Assembly: GCA_018401645.1 (NCBI GenBank)
Contig: JAGYKK010000007.1
Location: forward strand, 1-64,000
Length of the DNA stretch: 64,000 nt
Direction of reading: 5' to 3'
DNA from: Mycobacterium sp.
GTDB taxonomy: Bacteria; Actinomycetota; Actinomycetes; Mycobacteriales; Mycobacteriaceae
Numbering within the stretch: position 1 is the first letter of the stretch; every line of letters starts with the position of its first letter. Shown here piece after piece: positions 10,198 to 20,492 of this stretch. Position numbers and translations under genes: made by a program. A model generated the notes under the pieces. The model saw only the letters and a program-made list of their open reading frames with translations, made no database searches and was not told the origin of the DNA.

Positions 10198-11099
10198 AGC
10201 CGCTGGAACTCAGGTCAGCCGCAGGAAGTACGACACCACCGGCGGGCGACCGCCACCGAACCATCCGCTGATGCGCAGCGGTCCAGACGTCGGCGTCAAA
10301 ACCGGGCGGATACGGTTTGTAGACGTGCTGTCCTCGTAGCTGAGGGTGATACCGGCATAGTCGACGTCGAACTGGTCGTTTCGCCCACCGGCACCTTGAT
10401 GACCTCGTTGTCATTCGCCGATCCTCGCCTTGTCGAATGCTGTAGTACGGGGCGATCCACCTCTGAGTCAGGTTGTACCGCCAGCCGACCATGGCGGTGT
10501 TTCGGTCCGGGTTCCAATGGGTGGAAGGTAATCCCGGCGGAATTGTCGGTCGAATCTGGTTTCACTCTGAGGTCAGGTCGAGTTGGTGGTGAAGGTGCCA
10601 GCTGACGGTCTCCTGGACGAACAACTGGCGTTGCCCGGGATGGCGAAATGCGTCCCTTGTAGAGGTGATTTGCCGGCCGGGATCACCTCAGGGGCAGGTT
10701 TCAGCCTTCCTCTGCCAGCCGGCGTAGTCGAACGTACGGCGGGTCCAGTACGGGACTCTCGCCGTGAGTGCCGCGGTCGCGGCTCGCCACCGCGCCGGAG
10801 TCGGCACGGAGCGCACCACGGCGACCGCCGAGGTCGCCCGGCGGTGGGCATCGCCACCGCGACCGCGCTTTTGACCGCACCGCGCGACTGCGGTGGACTG
10901 GGGTGCGGATGCCGAGTTGAAAGGCACCTCGGCCGTATCGGCTCGCGACAGTCCCGGCGAGTCGGGCCGTGGGCGCCGCAGAGGTCATCCCGCGCACGTG
11001 CGCCGAACCCGGATTACTGCGCCGGCGCCGAGTAAGCACGCGAGCACGCCGATACGCTCCCACCCAGACTGTCGCCGCACAGCAGCACGCGCCAGGGTG

Positions 11100-11938
11100 C
11101 CAGGGGATTGCGGTTACACCGGACCCTGCCACGCCACGGCCGGGTTCGGCAGTCCATTGCGACCACGAGCCCGGGAACAGGCGCATGAATACCGCTGACG
11201 CAGCGCGGCCAGTCACACCGACGCCGTGATCCTGAACTCGCAGTAGACGCCGACCTCCGTGCGGCGTCGATCGCGGTTTGCTGAAGAGTGCACCAGTTCG
11301 GCGTCGGTGCGAAACGTGCCGTCCGTGGCCAGTACCTGAGGATCGGGTGTTCTGAGTGCCTGGAATGTGTCCGGGCGACCGGATCCACCTGACTCGGACT
11401 CGCCACGGAAACGTTCCGGCGCGCGGGCGTCGAGCAACACGGCCACCTGCTCATCGCCGATCTGTTGGGCGGTGAGTGTCCGACGCCTGCCGACATAGAG
11501 GTCGTCGTGGACGACGCTCACCGTGCCGCCGCCGGTCGCGGGGCCGCCGTGCAGTTCTCCCCCGGCACGGTCCACGCCGACAGTCCACCGTCGAGGATGC
11601 GGACGTCAGCGATTCCGGCCGCTGTCAACACCACCAGGCGCGACACGACCCGGCCCGGTTCCAGTCGTCGTACACCACGACCGGGTGACCGTCCCGCGTC
11701 CCCACGCCGCGCGGCGACCTGCAGGTCGGTACCGGGAGGGCAGTGGATGGTTTTTCCCAGTCCGGTGCGGGCATGGTCGCGATCATCCTCCAGGGACACA
11801 TAACCGCACCGCAGGTGGCCTGCTGGTGGTAGTCATCTCGACCGGTCAGGCCGGTCAAGTCGCCACCGCACATCGAGGATCACCGGCGGCTCACCTGTGC
11901 CTCAACCGTTCCGCCAGTTCCGCCACGGTGATGAGCAC
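11100..11938 (-). pseudogene. Thiosulfate sulfurtransferase (rhodanese, two-domain) in alternating frames
   Basis: Fragments in different minus frames: VLITVAELAERL, PPVILDVRWRLD, GTRDGHPVVVYDDWNRAGS, AAGIADVRILDGGLSAWT, VAVLLDARAPERFRGE, LFPGSWSQWTAEPGR. Confidence 0.7.
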
Positions 11939-12049
11939 TCGCCCCGGGTCATCGCGGGTCCGGGCGGCCGAAGTCAATCTGGGCGGGCCACAGCAATCGC
12001 GGTCACCATCCTGGCGCTGAAGGGGCCGCTATCATCGAACAGTGTGAAC

Positions 12050-12803
12050 GTTGATCGCGATCCCGTCCGGAGAGGACCAATAATGCGGAACCGTTTAGGC
12101 ATCGCCATACTGTAATCCTGATCGGTAACCGCGACATCGCGACGGTCAGGTCGCCATTGATGTAACCGATACCCTGCACGAGAGTTTCATCACCGGTATT
12201 GGTTGTTTCGAGCGCCACGCGCTGGAATGAACTGACTCCGGCACCCTCACCCGCCACCACGCCTGATCGTTCCCGCGCTGGGCGTGGTAATGACCCTGTT
12301 TATGAGATGTTCTGGCGCATCTCTCCCTATGAGGCGTCCCAGCCGACATCATCACTGCCGACGAAGTAGACCGCGCCCGCGATGCTGGACTGGCGGTGAA
12401 CCCGCCTCTTACCCACCACCCTGGCCAGGTGGCGGCTCGGATCGCCGGGCCAACAATTATCCCGGGCGACAACGGCGTCGTCCTGCACGATGTCGCATTC
12501 GGTGTTGCGGATCCGTCGGCCATCGCGAACGATGCGGGTCCGAATGAACGTGGGCACCCGACGGGCGGACTTGAACAGGTCGGCGGTCAACCGCGACGGC
12601 CCGAACCCGGCCAGTCCGTATTCACGCTCGAGGATGGACGCCGCAAGACCCACGATGGCCGGGCCGTTGAGGCTGTCCGCACCCCACCGGCTGAGCGCGA
12701 ACTCCGTCGGGACGAAGGCGCCGTCGCCGCCTGCAATGAAATACGCAGGGGCGTTGACCACCCGGGCATCCTCGCACAGGCCCAGGACCCGGCCGCCGCG
12801 CAT
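12050..12803 (-). pseudogene. Acyl-CoA thioesterase-like (hot-dog) protein, 3' part frame-disrupted
   Basis: Good 5' half (FVPTEFALSRWGADSLNGPAIVGLAASILEREYG...SARRVPTFIRTRIVRDGRRIRNTECDIVQDDAVVARD), then frame switches. Confidence 0.6.
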
Positions 12804-12829
12804 GATTCTTAGTCAGCATAATCATTCCA

Positions 12830-14269
12830 ATGTCGGGTAGCCGGGTGACCAGCACCAATCCCCGACTGGTCGCGACGATGAGCGTTACCGTCCTGACGGT
12901 GGCCGTGTTGCAGACCGGCGTCGTTCCGATCCTGGGGGTGATGTCGGACCAACTGGGCGTCTCGTTGGCCGACGTGAGCTGGACCGTGACGGCCAATCTG
13001 CTGGCGGCGGCGGCCACCACCCCGCTGCTGGGCCGGCTGGCGGACCTGCACACCAAGAAACGGATACTGCTGGCGGTGCTGGCCGTCGTCCTGGCGGGAT
13101 CGCTGCTTGCCGCGATGACGTCCTCGTTTGCGCTGCTGATCGTGGCGCGGGTGCTCCAGGGCGCGTCGTTCTCGCTGTATCCGATCGGGGTTTCGATCCT
13201 GCGCGAGGAACTCTCACCCGAGAAACTGATGGCCGCTCTGGCGGTGCTCTCGGCGGTACTCGGTTTCGGGGGCGGGATGGGACTGGTGGTCGTCGGCGTG
13301 TTGATGCGCGGCGAGGCCGACTACCACCGGGCGTTCTGGTTCGTCTCGGTCTTCGTGGCAGTGGTACTGATCGCGGTAATGATCGTCGTGCCGAAGCGGC
13401 CACACACCGCCACCGGAACAGTTGACTGGGCGGGCGCGGCCGGACTGGCGGTGGGACTCTCGCTGCTGCTGTTGACCATCACCCAGGCGAACCCGTGGGG
13501 GTGGACGTCACCGCGTACGCTCGGGGCCGCGCTGGGAGCCGGGGCCGTGCTCACTGCGTGGTGGTGGTGGGAGAAGCGCTGTGCCCAACCACTGGTGTCG
13601 ACGAGCATGCTCATGCGGCGGCCGATCCTGCTTACCAACATCGCCACCGTGGCCGTCGGGATGGGCCTGTACTTCGGGTTTCTCGGACTGACCGGCTTCG
13701 TCCAGGCCCCCGCCGGAAGCGGCTATGGATTCGCGGCCACCGTGCTCACCGCCAGCGTGGTGTTCCTGCTGCCCGGCGCGCTGGCCGGGTTTCTTACCGC
13801 ACTCGCGAGCAGCCGCTACATCGACCGTTTCGGTGCCCGCCCGGTCCTGGTGGTGGGGATCGCCGTCGGCATTGTCGGCTTCACCCTGTTGGCGCTCGCG
13901 CACAGCGCGCCATGGCAGATCATCGTGGCCGGCGTGCTGGTCAATGTGTACATCAGCCTGGCCTACGGCGCCCTGCCGTCCCTGGTGGTTCGCGAGGTCG
14001 AGGTCGGCGAGACCGGGGTGGCGACGTCCATGAACGCCATCGCCCGCACCGTCGGGGCCTCTACCGCCGCGGCGATCGTCGCGGTGCTGCTCAGCCGCAA
14101 TCAGACCGGCTACCCCCCGGAGAGCAGTTACACGGCGATCTTCGCACTCGGTGCGGTGACCGGACTGGTCGCGCTGGTGTTAATCGCCGCGAGTCGGCCT
14201 CGGTTGCGCCCGATCGAGACCGTCGAGGAGATCAGCGACTCCCGCGCGATGAACCACGAATGGGGCTGA
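12830..14269 (+). CDS. MFS drug-resistance-type transporter, 14-TM type
   Basis: MSDQLGVSLADVSWTVTANLLAAAATTPLLGRLADLHTKKRILL; multiple TM segments. Confidence 0.88.
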   Translation: MSGSRVTSTNPRLVATMSVTVLTVAVLQTGVVPILGVMSDQLGVSLADVSWTVTANLLAAAATTPLLGRLADLHTKKRILLAVLAVVLAGSLLAAMTSSFALLIVARVLQGASFSLYPIGVSILREELSPEKLMAALAVLSAVLGFGGGMGLVVVGVLMRGEADYHRAFWFVSVFVAVVLIAVMIVVPKRPHTATGTVDWAGAAGLAVGLSLLLLTITQANPWGWTSPRTLGAALGAGAVLTAWWWWEKRCAQPLVSTSMLMRRPILLTNIATVAVGMGLYFGFLGLTGFVQAPAGSGYGFAATVLTASVVFLLPGALAGFLTALASSRYIDRFGARPVLVVGIAVGIVGFTLLALAHSAPWQIIVAGVLVNVYISLAYGALPSLVVREVEVGETGVATSMNAIARTVGASTAAAIVAVLLSRNQTGYPPESSYTAIFALGAVTGLVALVLIAASRPRLRPIETVEEISDSRAMNHEWG

Positions 14270-14330
14270 CCGACCCGCTCACCGGGGACCGGTGCACACC
14301 ATCGCGGCCATGGTGATCCATCATTGAGCG

Positions 14331-15512
14331 ATGAGCACCCGGGTTATCGAACACGTGATGGATCTCGCCGATCAGATCCGCGAGCAGGCTTGGCAGGCCG
14401 AGACGATCGGCAAGCTGACCGACGACACCGTCAAGACGATGAAGACGGCCGGAAACATCCGCATGCTGCAACCCGTTGAACACGGCGGATTGGAAGTTCA
14501 TCCGCGTGAATTCGCCGAGACGGTGATGGCACTGGCCGCACTGGATCCAGCCGCCGGCTGGGTCAACGGCGTCGTGGGGGTGCACCCCTACCAACTGGCG
14601 TATGCAGACCCACGGGTGGCGGGCGAGGTCTGGGCCGATGACGTTGACACCTGGGTGGCATCGCCCTACGCCCCGCAGGGCATCGCCAGGCCGGTCGACG
14701 GGGGTTACCTCTTCAGCGGCCGTTGGCAGTTCAGTTCCGGAACCGACCACTGCGACTGGATCATCCTCGGTGCCATGATCGGCGGCGAGGACGGCATGCC
14801 GCTGATGCCGCCACGCATGCTGCACATGATCCTGCCGCGAGCGGACTACCAGATCGTTGACGATTCCTGGGACGTCGTCGGCCTGCGGGGCACCGGCTCC
14901 AAGGACATCATCGTCGCCGACGCCTTCGTACCCTCCTACCGCACCATGGACGGGATAAAGGTGATGGACGGCTCTGCCCAGCGCGAGGCGGGTATGACCG
15001 ACACCCTCTATCTGATGCCGTGGTCGACGATGTTCCCGCTGGGCATTTCCGCGGCGACCATCGGCATCGCCGAGGGGGCACTCGCGGCACACCTGGACTA
15101 CCAGCGCGAGCGAGTCAACTCCAGTGGGACGGCGATCAAGGACGACCCCTATGTCATGTACGCCATCGGCGAGGCTGCCGCCGACATCAACGCCGCGCGC
15201 CAAGAGATCCTCGCCAACGTCGACCGCATCTACGACATCGTCGATTCCGGCCAGGAAGTGTCATTCGCCGACCGCGCGGCGGGCCGACGCACCCAGGTTC
15301 GGGCCGTCTGGCGAGCTGTGATGGCTGTCGACCAGATTTTCGCCCGCTCCGGCGGGAACGCGATGCGAATGGACAAACCCCTGCAGCGCTACTGGCGTGA
15401 CGCCCATACCGGCCTGGCGCACGCCATCCACGTGCCGGGCATCGCGTTTCACGCCTCGGCCCTGAGCTCATTCGGTGTCGAACCGCAGGGCGCGCTACGG
15501 GCGATGATCTGA
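14331..15512 (+). CDS. Acyl-CoA dehydrogenase-fold flavin-dependent monooxygenase (HsaA-like)
   Basis: LQPVEHGGLEVHPREFAETVMALAALDPAAGWVNGVVGVHPYQL...SGRWQFSSGTDHCDWIILGAM...WDVVGLRGTGSKDIIVADAFVP. Confidence 0.82.
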   Translation: MSTRVIEHVMDLADQIREQAWQAETIGKLTDDTVKTMKTAGNIRMLQPVEHGGLEVHPREFAETVMALAALDPAAGWVNGVVGVHPYQLAYADPRVAGEVWADDVDTWVASPYAPQGIARPVDGGYLFSGRWQFSSGTDHCDWIILGAMIGGEDGMPLMPPRMLHMILPRADYQIVDDSWDVVGLRGTGSKDIIVADAFVPSYRTMDGIKVMDGSAQREAGMTDTLYLMPWSTMFPLGISAATIGIAEGALAAHLDYQRERVNSSGTAIKDDPYVMYAIGEAAADINAARQEILANVDRIYDIVDSGQEVSFADRAAGRRTQVRAVWRAVMAVDQIFARSGGNAMRMDKPLQRYWRDAHTGLAHAIHVPGIAFHASALSSFGVEPQGALRAMI

Positions 15513-15517
15513 TCAGC

Positions 15518-17041
15518 ATGGCCGGGAATTCGATCGAGTACGACGAGACCGTCGACGTCATCGTCGCCGGATCCGGTGGTGGCGTTACCGGCGCCTACAC
15601 CGCAGCGCGAGAGGGCCTTTCGGTGGCACTGCTGGAGGCCGGCGAAAAGTTCGGCGGCACCACCTCCTACTCCGGTGGCGGTGGAATGTGGTTTCCCTGC
15701 AACGCGGTGTTGCGCCGGGCCGGCAGCGACGACACCATCGAAGCGGCGCTGACCTACTTCCATGCGGTTGTCGGCGATCGGACCCCCCGCGATCTCCAGG
15801 AGACCTATGTCCGCGGCGGCGCTGCACTGATCGACTACCTCGAGGCCGACGACGATTTCGCCTTCACCGTGCTGCCGTGGCCGGACTACTACGGCAAGGC
15901 CGCAGGCCCGCCTCGACGGACTGCGTCATGTGGTGGCCACACCACTGCCCAGCGAGCGCCTCGGTGCGGACGCGGCACTGATCCGCGGCCCCTGGACAAC
16001 GACCGGCTTGGCACCCCGCTCCTGATCTGTTGGTTGGTGGACGGGCACTGGTCGGCTGTTTCATCGCCGCGCTTCGACGTTTCCCGGAACGCCGTTTGCA
16101 CCTCAACACCGAACCGACCTCCTCGTCGTCGACGGCGCAGTGGTCGGGGCCGTGGGCCCGCCGCAACGGCGAACAGGTGCGGATCTGGCGCGCCGGGGTG
16201 TGTGCTGCTCGCGGCCTATGGTTTCCGAACACAACTTCCGGGATGCGCGCTGCCTATCGCGCCGGGTCGGTCGAGGACAGCTCCGGGCGCCCCGATAACA
16301 CCGTGCCGCCCACGAGGCGGCGATCCGGGTGGGCGCGAGCACCGATCTGATGGATCAGGCCTGGTGGTCACCCGGGCTGATCCACCCTGGCGGCGTGCCG
16401 CGTTCGCGCTGTGGTTCACCGGCGGCATCTTCGTCAATCAGTTCGACAGCGGTTCGTCAACGAATCGGCGCCCTTGGCGACCGCATCGGCCGCGAGATCA
16501 TCGCGCAGATCGAAGCCGGGCGACCTACGCTGCCATTCTGGATGGTCTACGACGATCGCGGCGGCGAAGTACCCCCATCAAGGCAAATCCAACCTGTCGT
16601 TGGTCGACACCGAGAGTTACCGAGCGGCCGACTGTGGCGCACCGTGACACGATCGCGGAGCTGGCAGCCGACATCGGCGTACCGGCCACCGCGCTGGCCG
16701 ACACCGTCGCCCGCACAAAGACATGGTCGCCGCCGAGTCGATTCCGACTTCGGTCGCGGCGACGAGGCCTATGACCGGTCCTTCTCACGCGCGGCAAGCC
16801 ACCGCTGACCCCATCGACACCGGTCCCTACCATGCGGCCGCGCCTGGCCTCCGACCTCGGGACCAAGGGCGGATTGCGCACCGATACCAAGGCCAGTTTC
16901 GGACGGCTTACGCGGTGATCCCCGGCCTCAGCGCGGCTCTAAGAACACCATGGCCGCGGTCAGCGGAATGACCTATCCCGGCGGTGGCAGCCCGATCGGT
17001 GCCTCCATGCTGTTCAGCCATATCGCGGCGCTGGGACATGG
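15518..17041 (+). pseudogene. FAD-binding dehydrogenase related to 3-ketosteroid-delta1-dehydrogenase; frame-disrupted
   Basis: Intact N-terminus DVIVAGSGGGVTGAYTAAREGLSVALLEAGEKFGGTTSYSGGGGMWFP; later conserved blocks (FALWFTGGIFVNQF, MTYPGGGSPIGASMLFSHIAAL) in other frames. Confidence 0.8.
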
Positions 17042-17094
17042 GCCACATCGGCGATAATAAATCCGATGTGTCCGCCCGTGACGAGGAGTGCCTG

Positions 17095-17601
17095 ATGCGT
17101 GGGATCGTGACCGCCACACTGTCCGCGGCCGGTTTGATCACCGCCGTCACGGTGGCACCGCCGGTGCAGGCCGCCGATCGGTGGTCGCTCAACGGCCCCT
17201 TCACCGCGACGTCGAATGGCGAATGGGCCCGTACCAATGACGTGTTCCGCAACGAGGTGAGCGTTCGGGCCCTGTGGAACATCTCAACGCAATGCAGCTA
17301 TCCCGGCGAGTGCACGGGCACGGTCGCCAGCAGTCAGGGCTGGACCGCCCCCATCTATCAGACCGGCGGCACGTGGTACGTCAAACACGTTGTACCGAAC
17401 TGGATCCCGTGCCCGGACGGTACCTTCGCATCAGGACTACAGGTCTTCCGTTTCATCGGGACGACGCCCGATGGCGCCTCGGCGGACCCCTCCGCGACAA
17501 CCCTGGTCGGTGAGGACATCACCACCGGTCCCAGCGGCGCCTGCGGCCGCAGCCTCCCGCTCTACATCACCATGCCGTTCAAGCTGGCCAAGCAGGCCTG
17601 A
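17095..17601 (+). CDS. Secreted hypothetical protein
   Basis: MRGIVTATLSAAGLITAVTVAPPVQAADRWS signal peptide. Confidence 0.7.
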   Translation: MRGIVTATLSAAGLITAVTVAPPVQAADRWSLNGPFTATSNGEWARTNDVFRNEVSVRALWNISTQCSYPGECTGTVASSQGWTAPIYQTGGTWYVKHVVPNWIPCPDGTFASGLQVFRFIGTTPDGASADPSATTLVGEDITTGPSGACGRSLPLYITMPFKLAKQA

Positions 17602-17631
17602 CCCGAACCGGGCCCGCGCAGAGGCGGGGCC

Positions 17632-19215
17632 TCAGGTGGTCGGCAACAGATCTTCCCAGGACCGTTCACCGGCCTGCGGGACCAGGTCGGTCTGGCGGTA
17701 GACGCCGCCATCGGGGGTGGCGAACCGGCCGGTCTGCGGATCGTAGGTCGCGATCGCGACGGACGGGCCGTCGGTGTCACCCGGACCGAACGCGCTGGGG
17801 GCGACTGTCGGACCCGGTGGCAGCGGCGGTACCGGCGGCACGGTGACGACCGGTGCCGGCGGCCCGGAATCGACCGGCGCCGGCGGCGGGGAATCAGCCG
17901 GCGGCGGCGGGGGCGTACCCTCCAGAGGTCCGAAGATGTTCTCCTGGAAAGTGACCCGATCGTCGATCGGAATACCCTGGGAGACGAGGTTCGGGTCGAA
18001 CGGATACGGGCCCAGCACATGCTGACGCATGGCCAACGGTGTGAACTGCTGGTCGCTCTCGCAGATCTCGACGGTGGGAGCACGTTTTCCGGGCTGGCCC
18101 ATGCAGGGGTAGTTGCGAGCGCCCCGCACTGCGATCGGAGAGTCCTGCGGCAGCTTGCAATACAACCCGTCGGGCGTGTCGATATCGGAGAGATCCGCCG
18201 GCGACCGCCACGACGACGGCGGCAGGAAGCCGACCGTGCAGGCCGGTGGATCATTGAGGGTGAGCGTGAAATCACCCTGGGTGTATCCGGTCGGGTTGTT
18301 ACGGGGCAGGCCCACGGTCTGCAGTGATCCAATGAACGGCGGCAGCAGGACCAGCAATTGCTCCAGCGACGCGTTGTAGGTGATGCCGATCTGCGCCACG
18401 GTCGTGAGATTGGCCAGCAGCACCGGCAACGTTGGCTTGACCTGCTCGAGCAATCTCGATACCTCGTTGAGCGCCCCCGGACCGTTCTGCAGCAGGCCCC
18501 GGATCTGTGGGTCGTTCGTCGCGAGTTGACCGGTGACGCCGGCCAGGCCGCGCGCCCAGGCCCGCAGGGCGTCGCTGGAGCGCACCTGCCCCTCCAGCAG
18601 TGGCCTGCTGTCGTCGATCAGGGTTCGCGCCCGATCTGCGACGGTGTCCAGATCGGCGGCCACCGTCGACCCCGATTCGAACAACGCCGCCAAATCATCG
18701 CCGGCACCATTGAGGCCCTTGAAGGACTCGTCGAGCAGCTTTCCAAGCTTGTCCTTGGGGATGCTCTGCAGGAGCGCACTCACCTGGTCGAGCATCGGCC
18801 CCACGGCCTGCGGCACGCCGGTGTCCTTGACTGTGATCACCGAACCGTCCCGAAGGTACGGTCCGTCGTCGGTCCGCGGCTGCAGATCGACGTACTGTTC
18901 GCCGACCGCCGAGACACTGAACACGTTGGCCTGCAGGTCGGCGGGGATTTTCGGCGAGGTGGCCAGCGACAATGTCGCCTCCGCCCCCGCCCGGGTGGCG
19001 CGCACATCGGTGACCTTGCCCACCTGCACGCCCCGGTAGGTGACGTTGGAAAAACGGTACAGCCCGCCTGTTCGCGGAAGTTCCAGCTTCACGGTCATCC
19101 GGCCGATACCCAACAGCGTCGGCGCCTGCATGTAGACCAATACCATCGCCGTGACCCCGACGATCGAGGCGATCGTGAAGATGATGAGCTGAATTCGAAC
19201 AAATCGGGTCAGCAT
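17632..19215 (-). CDS. MCE family protein, MceF position
   Basis: MlaD/MCE domain (GRMTVKLELPRTGGLYRFSNVTYRGVQVGKVTDV), long Pro-rich C-terminus. Confidence 0.92.
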   Translation of the reverse strand: MLTRFVRIQLIIFTIASIVGVTAMVLVYMQAPTLLGIGRMTVKLELPRTGGLYRFSNVTYRGVQVGKVTDVRATRAGAEATLSLATSPKIPADLQANVFSVSAVGEQYVDLQPRTDDGPYLRDGSVITVKDTGVPQAVGPMLDQVSALLQSIPKDKLGKLLDESFKGLNGAGDDLAALFESGSTVAADLDTVADRARTLIDDSRPLLEGQVRSSDALRAWARGLAGVTGQLATNDPQIRGLLQNGPGALNEVSRLLEQVKPTLPVLLANLTTVAQIGITYNASLEQLLVLLPPFIGSLQTVGLPRNNPTGYTQGDFTLTLNDPPACTVGFLPPSSWRSPADLSDIDTPDGLYCKLPQDSPIAVRGARNYPCMGQPGKRAPTVEICESDQQFTPLAMRQHVLGPYPFDPNLVSQGIPIDDRVTFQENIFGPLEGTPPPPPADSPPPAPVDSGPPAPVVTVPPVPPLPPGPTVAPSAFGPGDTDGPSVAIATYDPQTGRFATPDGGVYRQTDLVPQAGERSWEDLLPTT

Positions 19216-20492
19216 CAGTTGCCGCCTCCATCCGGATCAACGACACCCGGTCCGGGCCCGGGTGCCGGGATGGCCCCGGCGCCGTGGACGTCGGACTCCG
19301 GCCCGGACACATCGGACGGGCCTGGTTGGGTCGCGACCGCGGCCACCGTGTCGATCAGCTGAGGAATCGACGCGACCGCAGTCGGCGGCGGGCTGAACGG
19401 CGCGTTCATCGGATCGTATGTATAGGTGGCATACCACGGATCACCCGGCGCGGGAACGAGTTTCGCGCCCTCCTGACCCCAGGAGGTGCCCAGCATCAGC
19501 GTTCTCTTCAGTCGTGGGACGGTGAGGTCGAAGATGATGTACTGGTTCAGGTAGTCGCCCCGGATGCCCCGGTTGATGAATTCCTGGCCGTACGGGAATG
19601 CCGTGAAGTAAGCGAGCGCGGTATTAAGTTTGGGTCCGACATCCGCCAATGACCGCAGCGTGGGCTCCAGGTTGCGCAGGTTTCGCACCAGGTCGGCTTG
19701 GGTGTCGTTGACCAGACCGGCGGCCAGGGTGCTGAACCCACCCAGTTTCTGCAGAGCGGCGGTCAACTGCGGACGCTCGCGCACCAGCACGTCGAGAGCC
19801 GGCGGAATGCGGTCCAGCGCCCGGGTCAGGACGTCGCGCTGACCGGCGAAGGTGCCGGCCAGACGGTTCAGCGACACCACCGTGGCATTGATGGTGTCGC
19901 GCTGGGTCGCCAGCACGCCCACGAAATCGTTGAGACGGGTCAGCAGACTCCGGACCTGGGACTCGCGCCCGTTCAGCGCGGCATTGAGTTCGGCGACAAT
20001 ATCGCCGAGTTGTCCCACTCCCCCGCCATTGATCACCACCGAGAGCGCCGACAGGGTCTGCTCAGTCGAGGGGTAGGTCGACGACTTGTTGAGACCCACC
20101 GTCGCGCCGGGCTGCAGACTCCCGCGGGGGGTCTGGCCCAGCGGCGGGTTCAGTGCCAGATGCATCGAGCCCAACAGGCTGGTCTGTCCGACCGTGGCAA
20201 CGGCGTTAGCCGGTATCACCACACCCGGTTTAACGGTGATCTCAACGTCGGCACGCCAATCGCGCACCGCCATCGCGGCCACGCTGCCGACGACCACATC
20301 ACCCACCAGCACCGGCGAGTTCGGTTCCAGAGTGCTGACGTTCGCCAGTTCGACACGAAACTTCGATGACCCCGGTTCGTGTCCGACGGTGCCGGGCAGC
20401 GGCAGCGAGTTCAGTCCGCCGAAGGAGCATCCAGTGGCGGTGATCGACACACAGGTGGCCGCGATCATCACGCGGCGCAGTCGAGACGTCAT
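19215..20492 (-). CDS. MCE family lipoprotein, MceE position
   Basis: Lipobox ITATGCSFGG; MCE domain; overlaps mceD by ATGA. Confidence 0.92.
   Translation of the reverse strand: MTSRLRRVMIAATCVSITATGCSFGGLNSLPLPGTVGHEPGSSKFRVELANVSTLEPNSPVLVGDVVVGSVAAMAVRDWRADVEITVKPGVVIPANAVATVGQTSLLGSMHLALNPPLGQTPRGSLQPGATVGLNKSSTYPSTEQTLSALSVVINGGGVGQLGDIVAELNAALNGRESQVRSLLTRLNDFVGVLATQRDTINATVVSLNRLAGTFAGQRDVLTRALDRIPPALDVLVRERPQLTAALQKLGGFSTLAAGLVNDTQADLVRNLRNLEPTLRSLADVGPKLNTALAYFTAFPYGQEFINRGIRGDYLNQYIIFDLTVPRLKRTLMLGTSWGQEGAKLVPAPGDPWYATYTYDPMNAPFSPPPTAVASIPQLIDTVAAVATQPGPSDVSGPESDVHGAGAIPAPGPGPGVVDPDGGGN

Noticed and set aside
14232-15203. 323-aa minus ORF opposite the HsaA-like gene
   Set aside because: Antisense shadow; plus strand has a convincing flavoprotein.
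18358-19362. Long plus-strand ORF (334 aa) opposite mceF/mceE
   Set aside because: Shadow ORF of high-GC coding DNA; the minus strand encodes clear MCE proteins.
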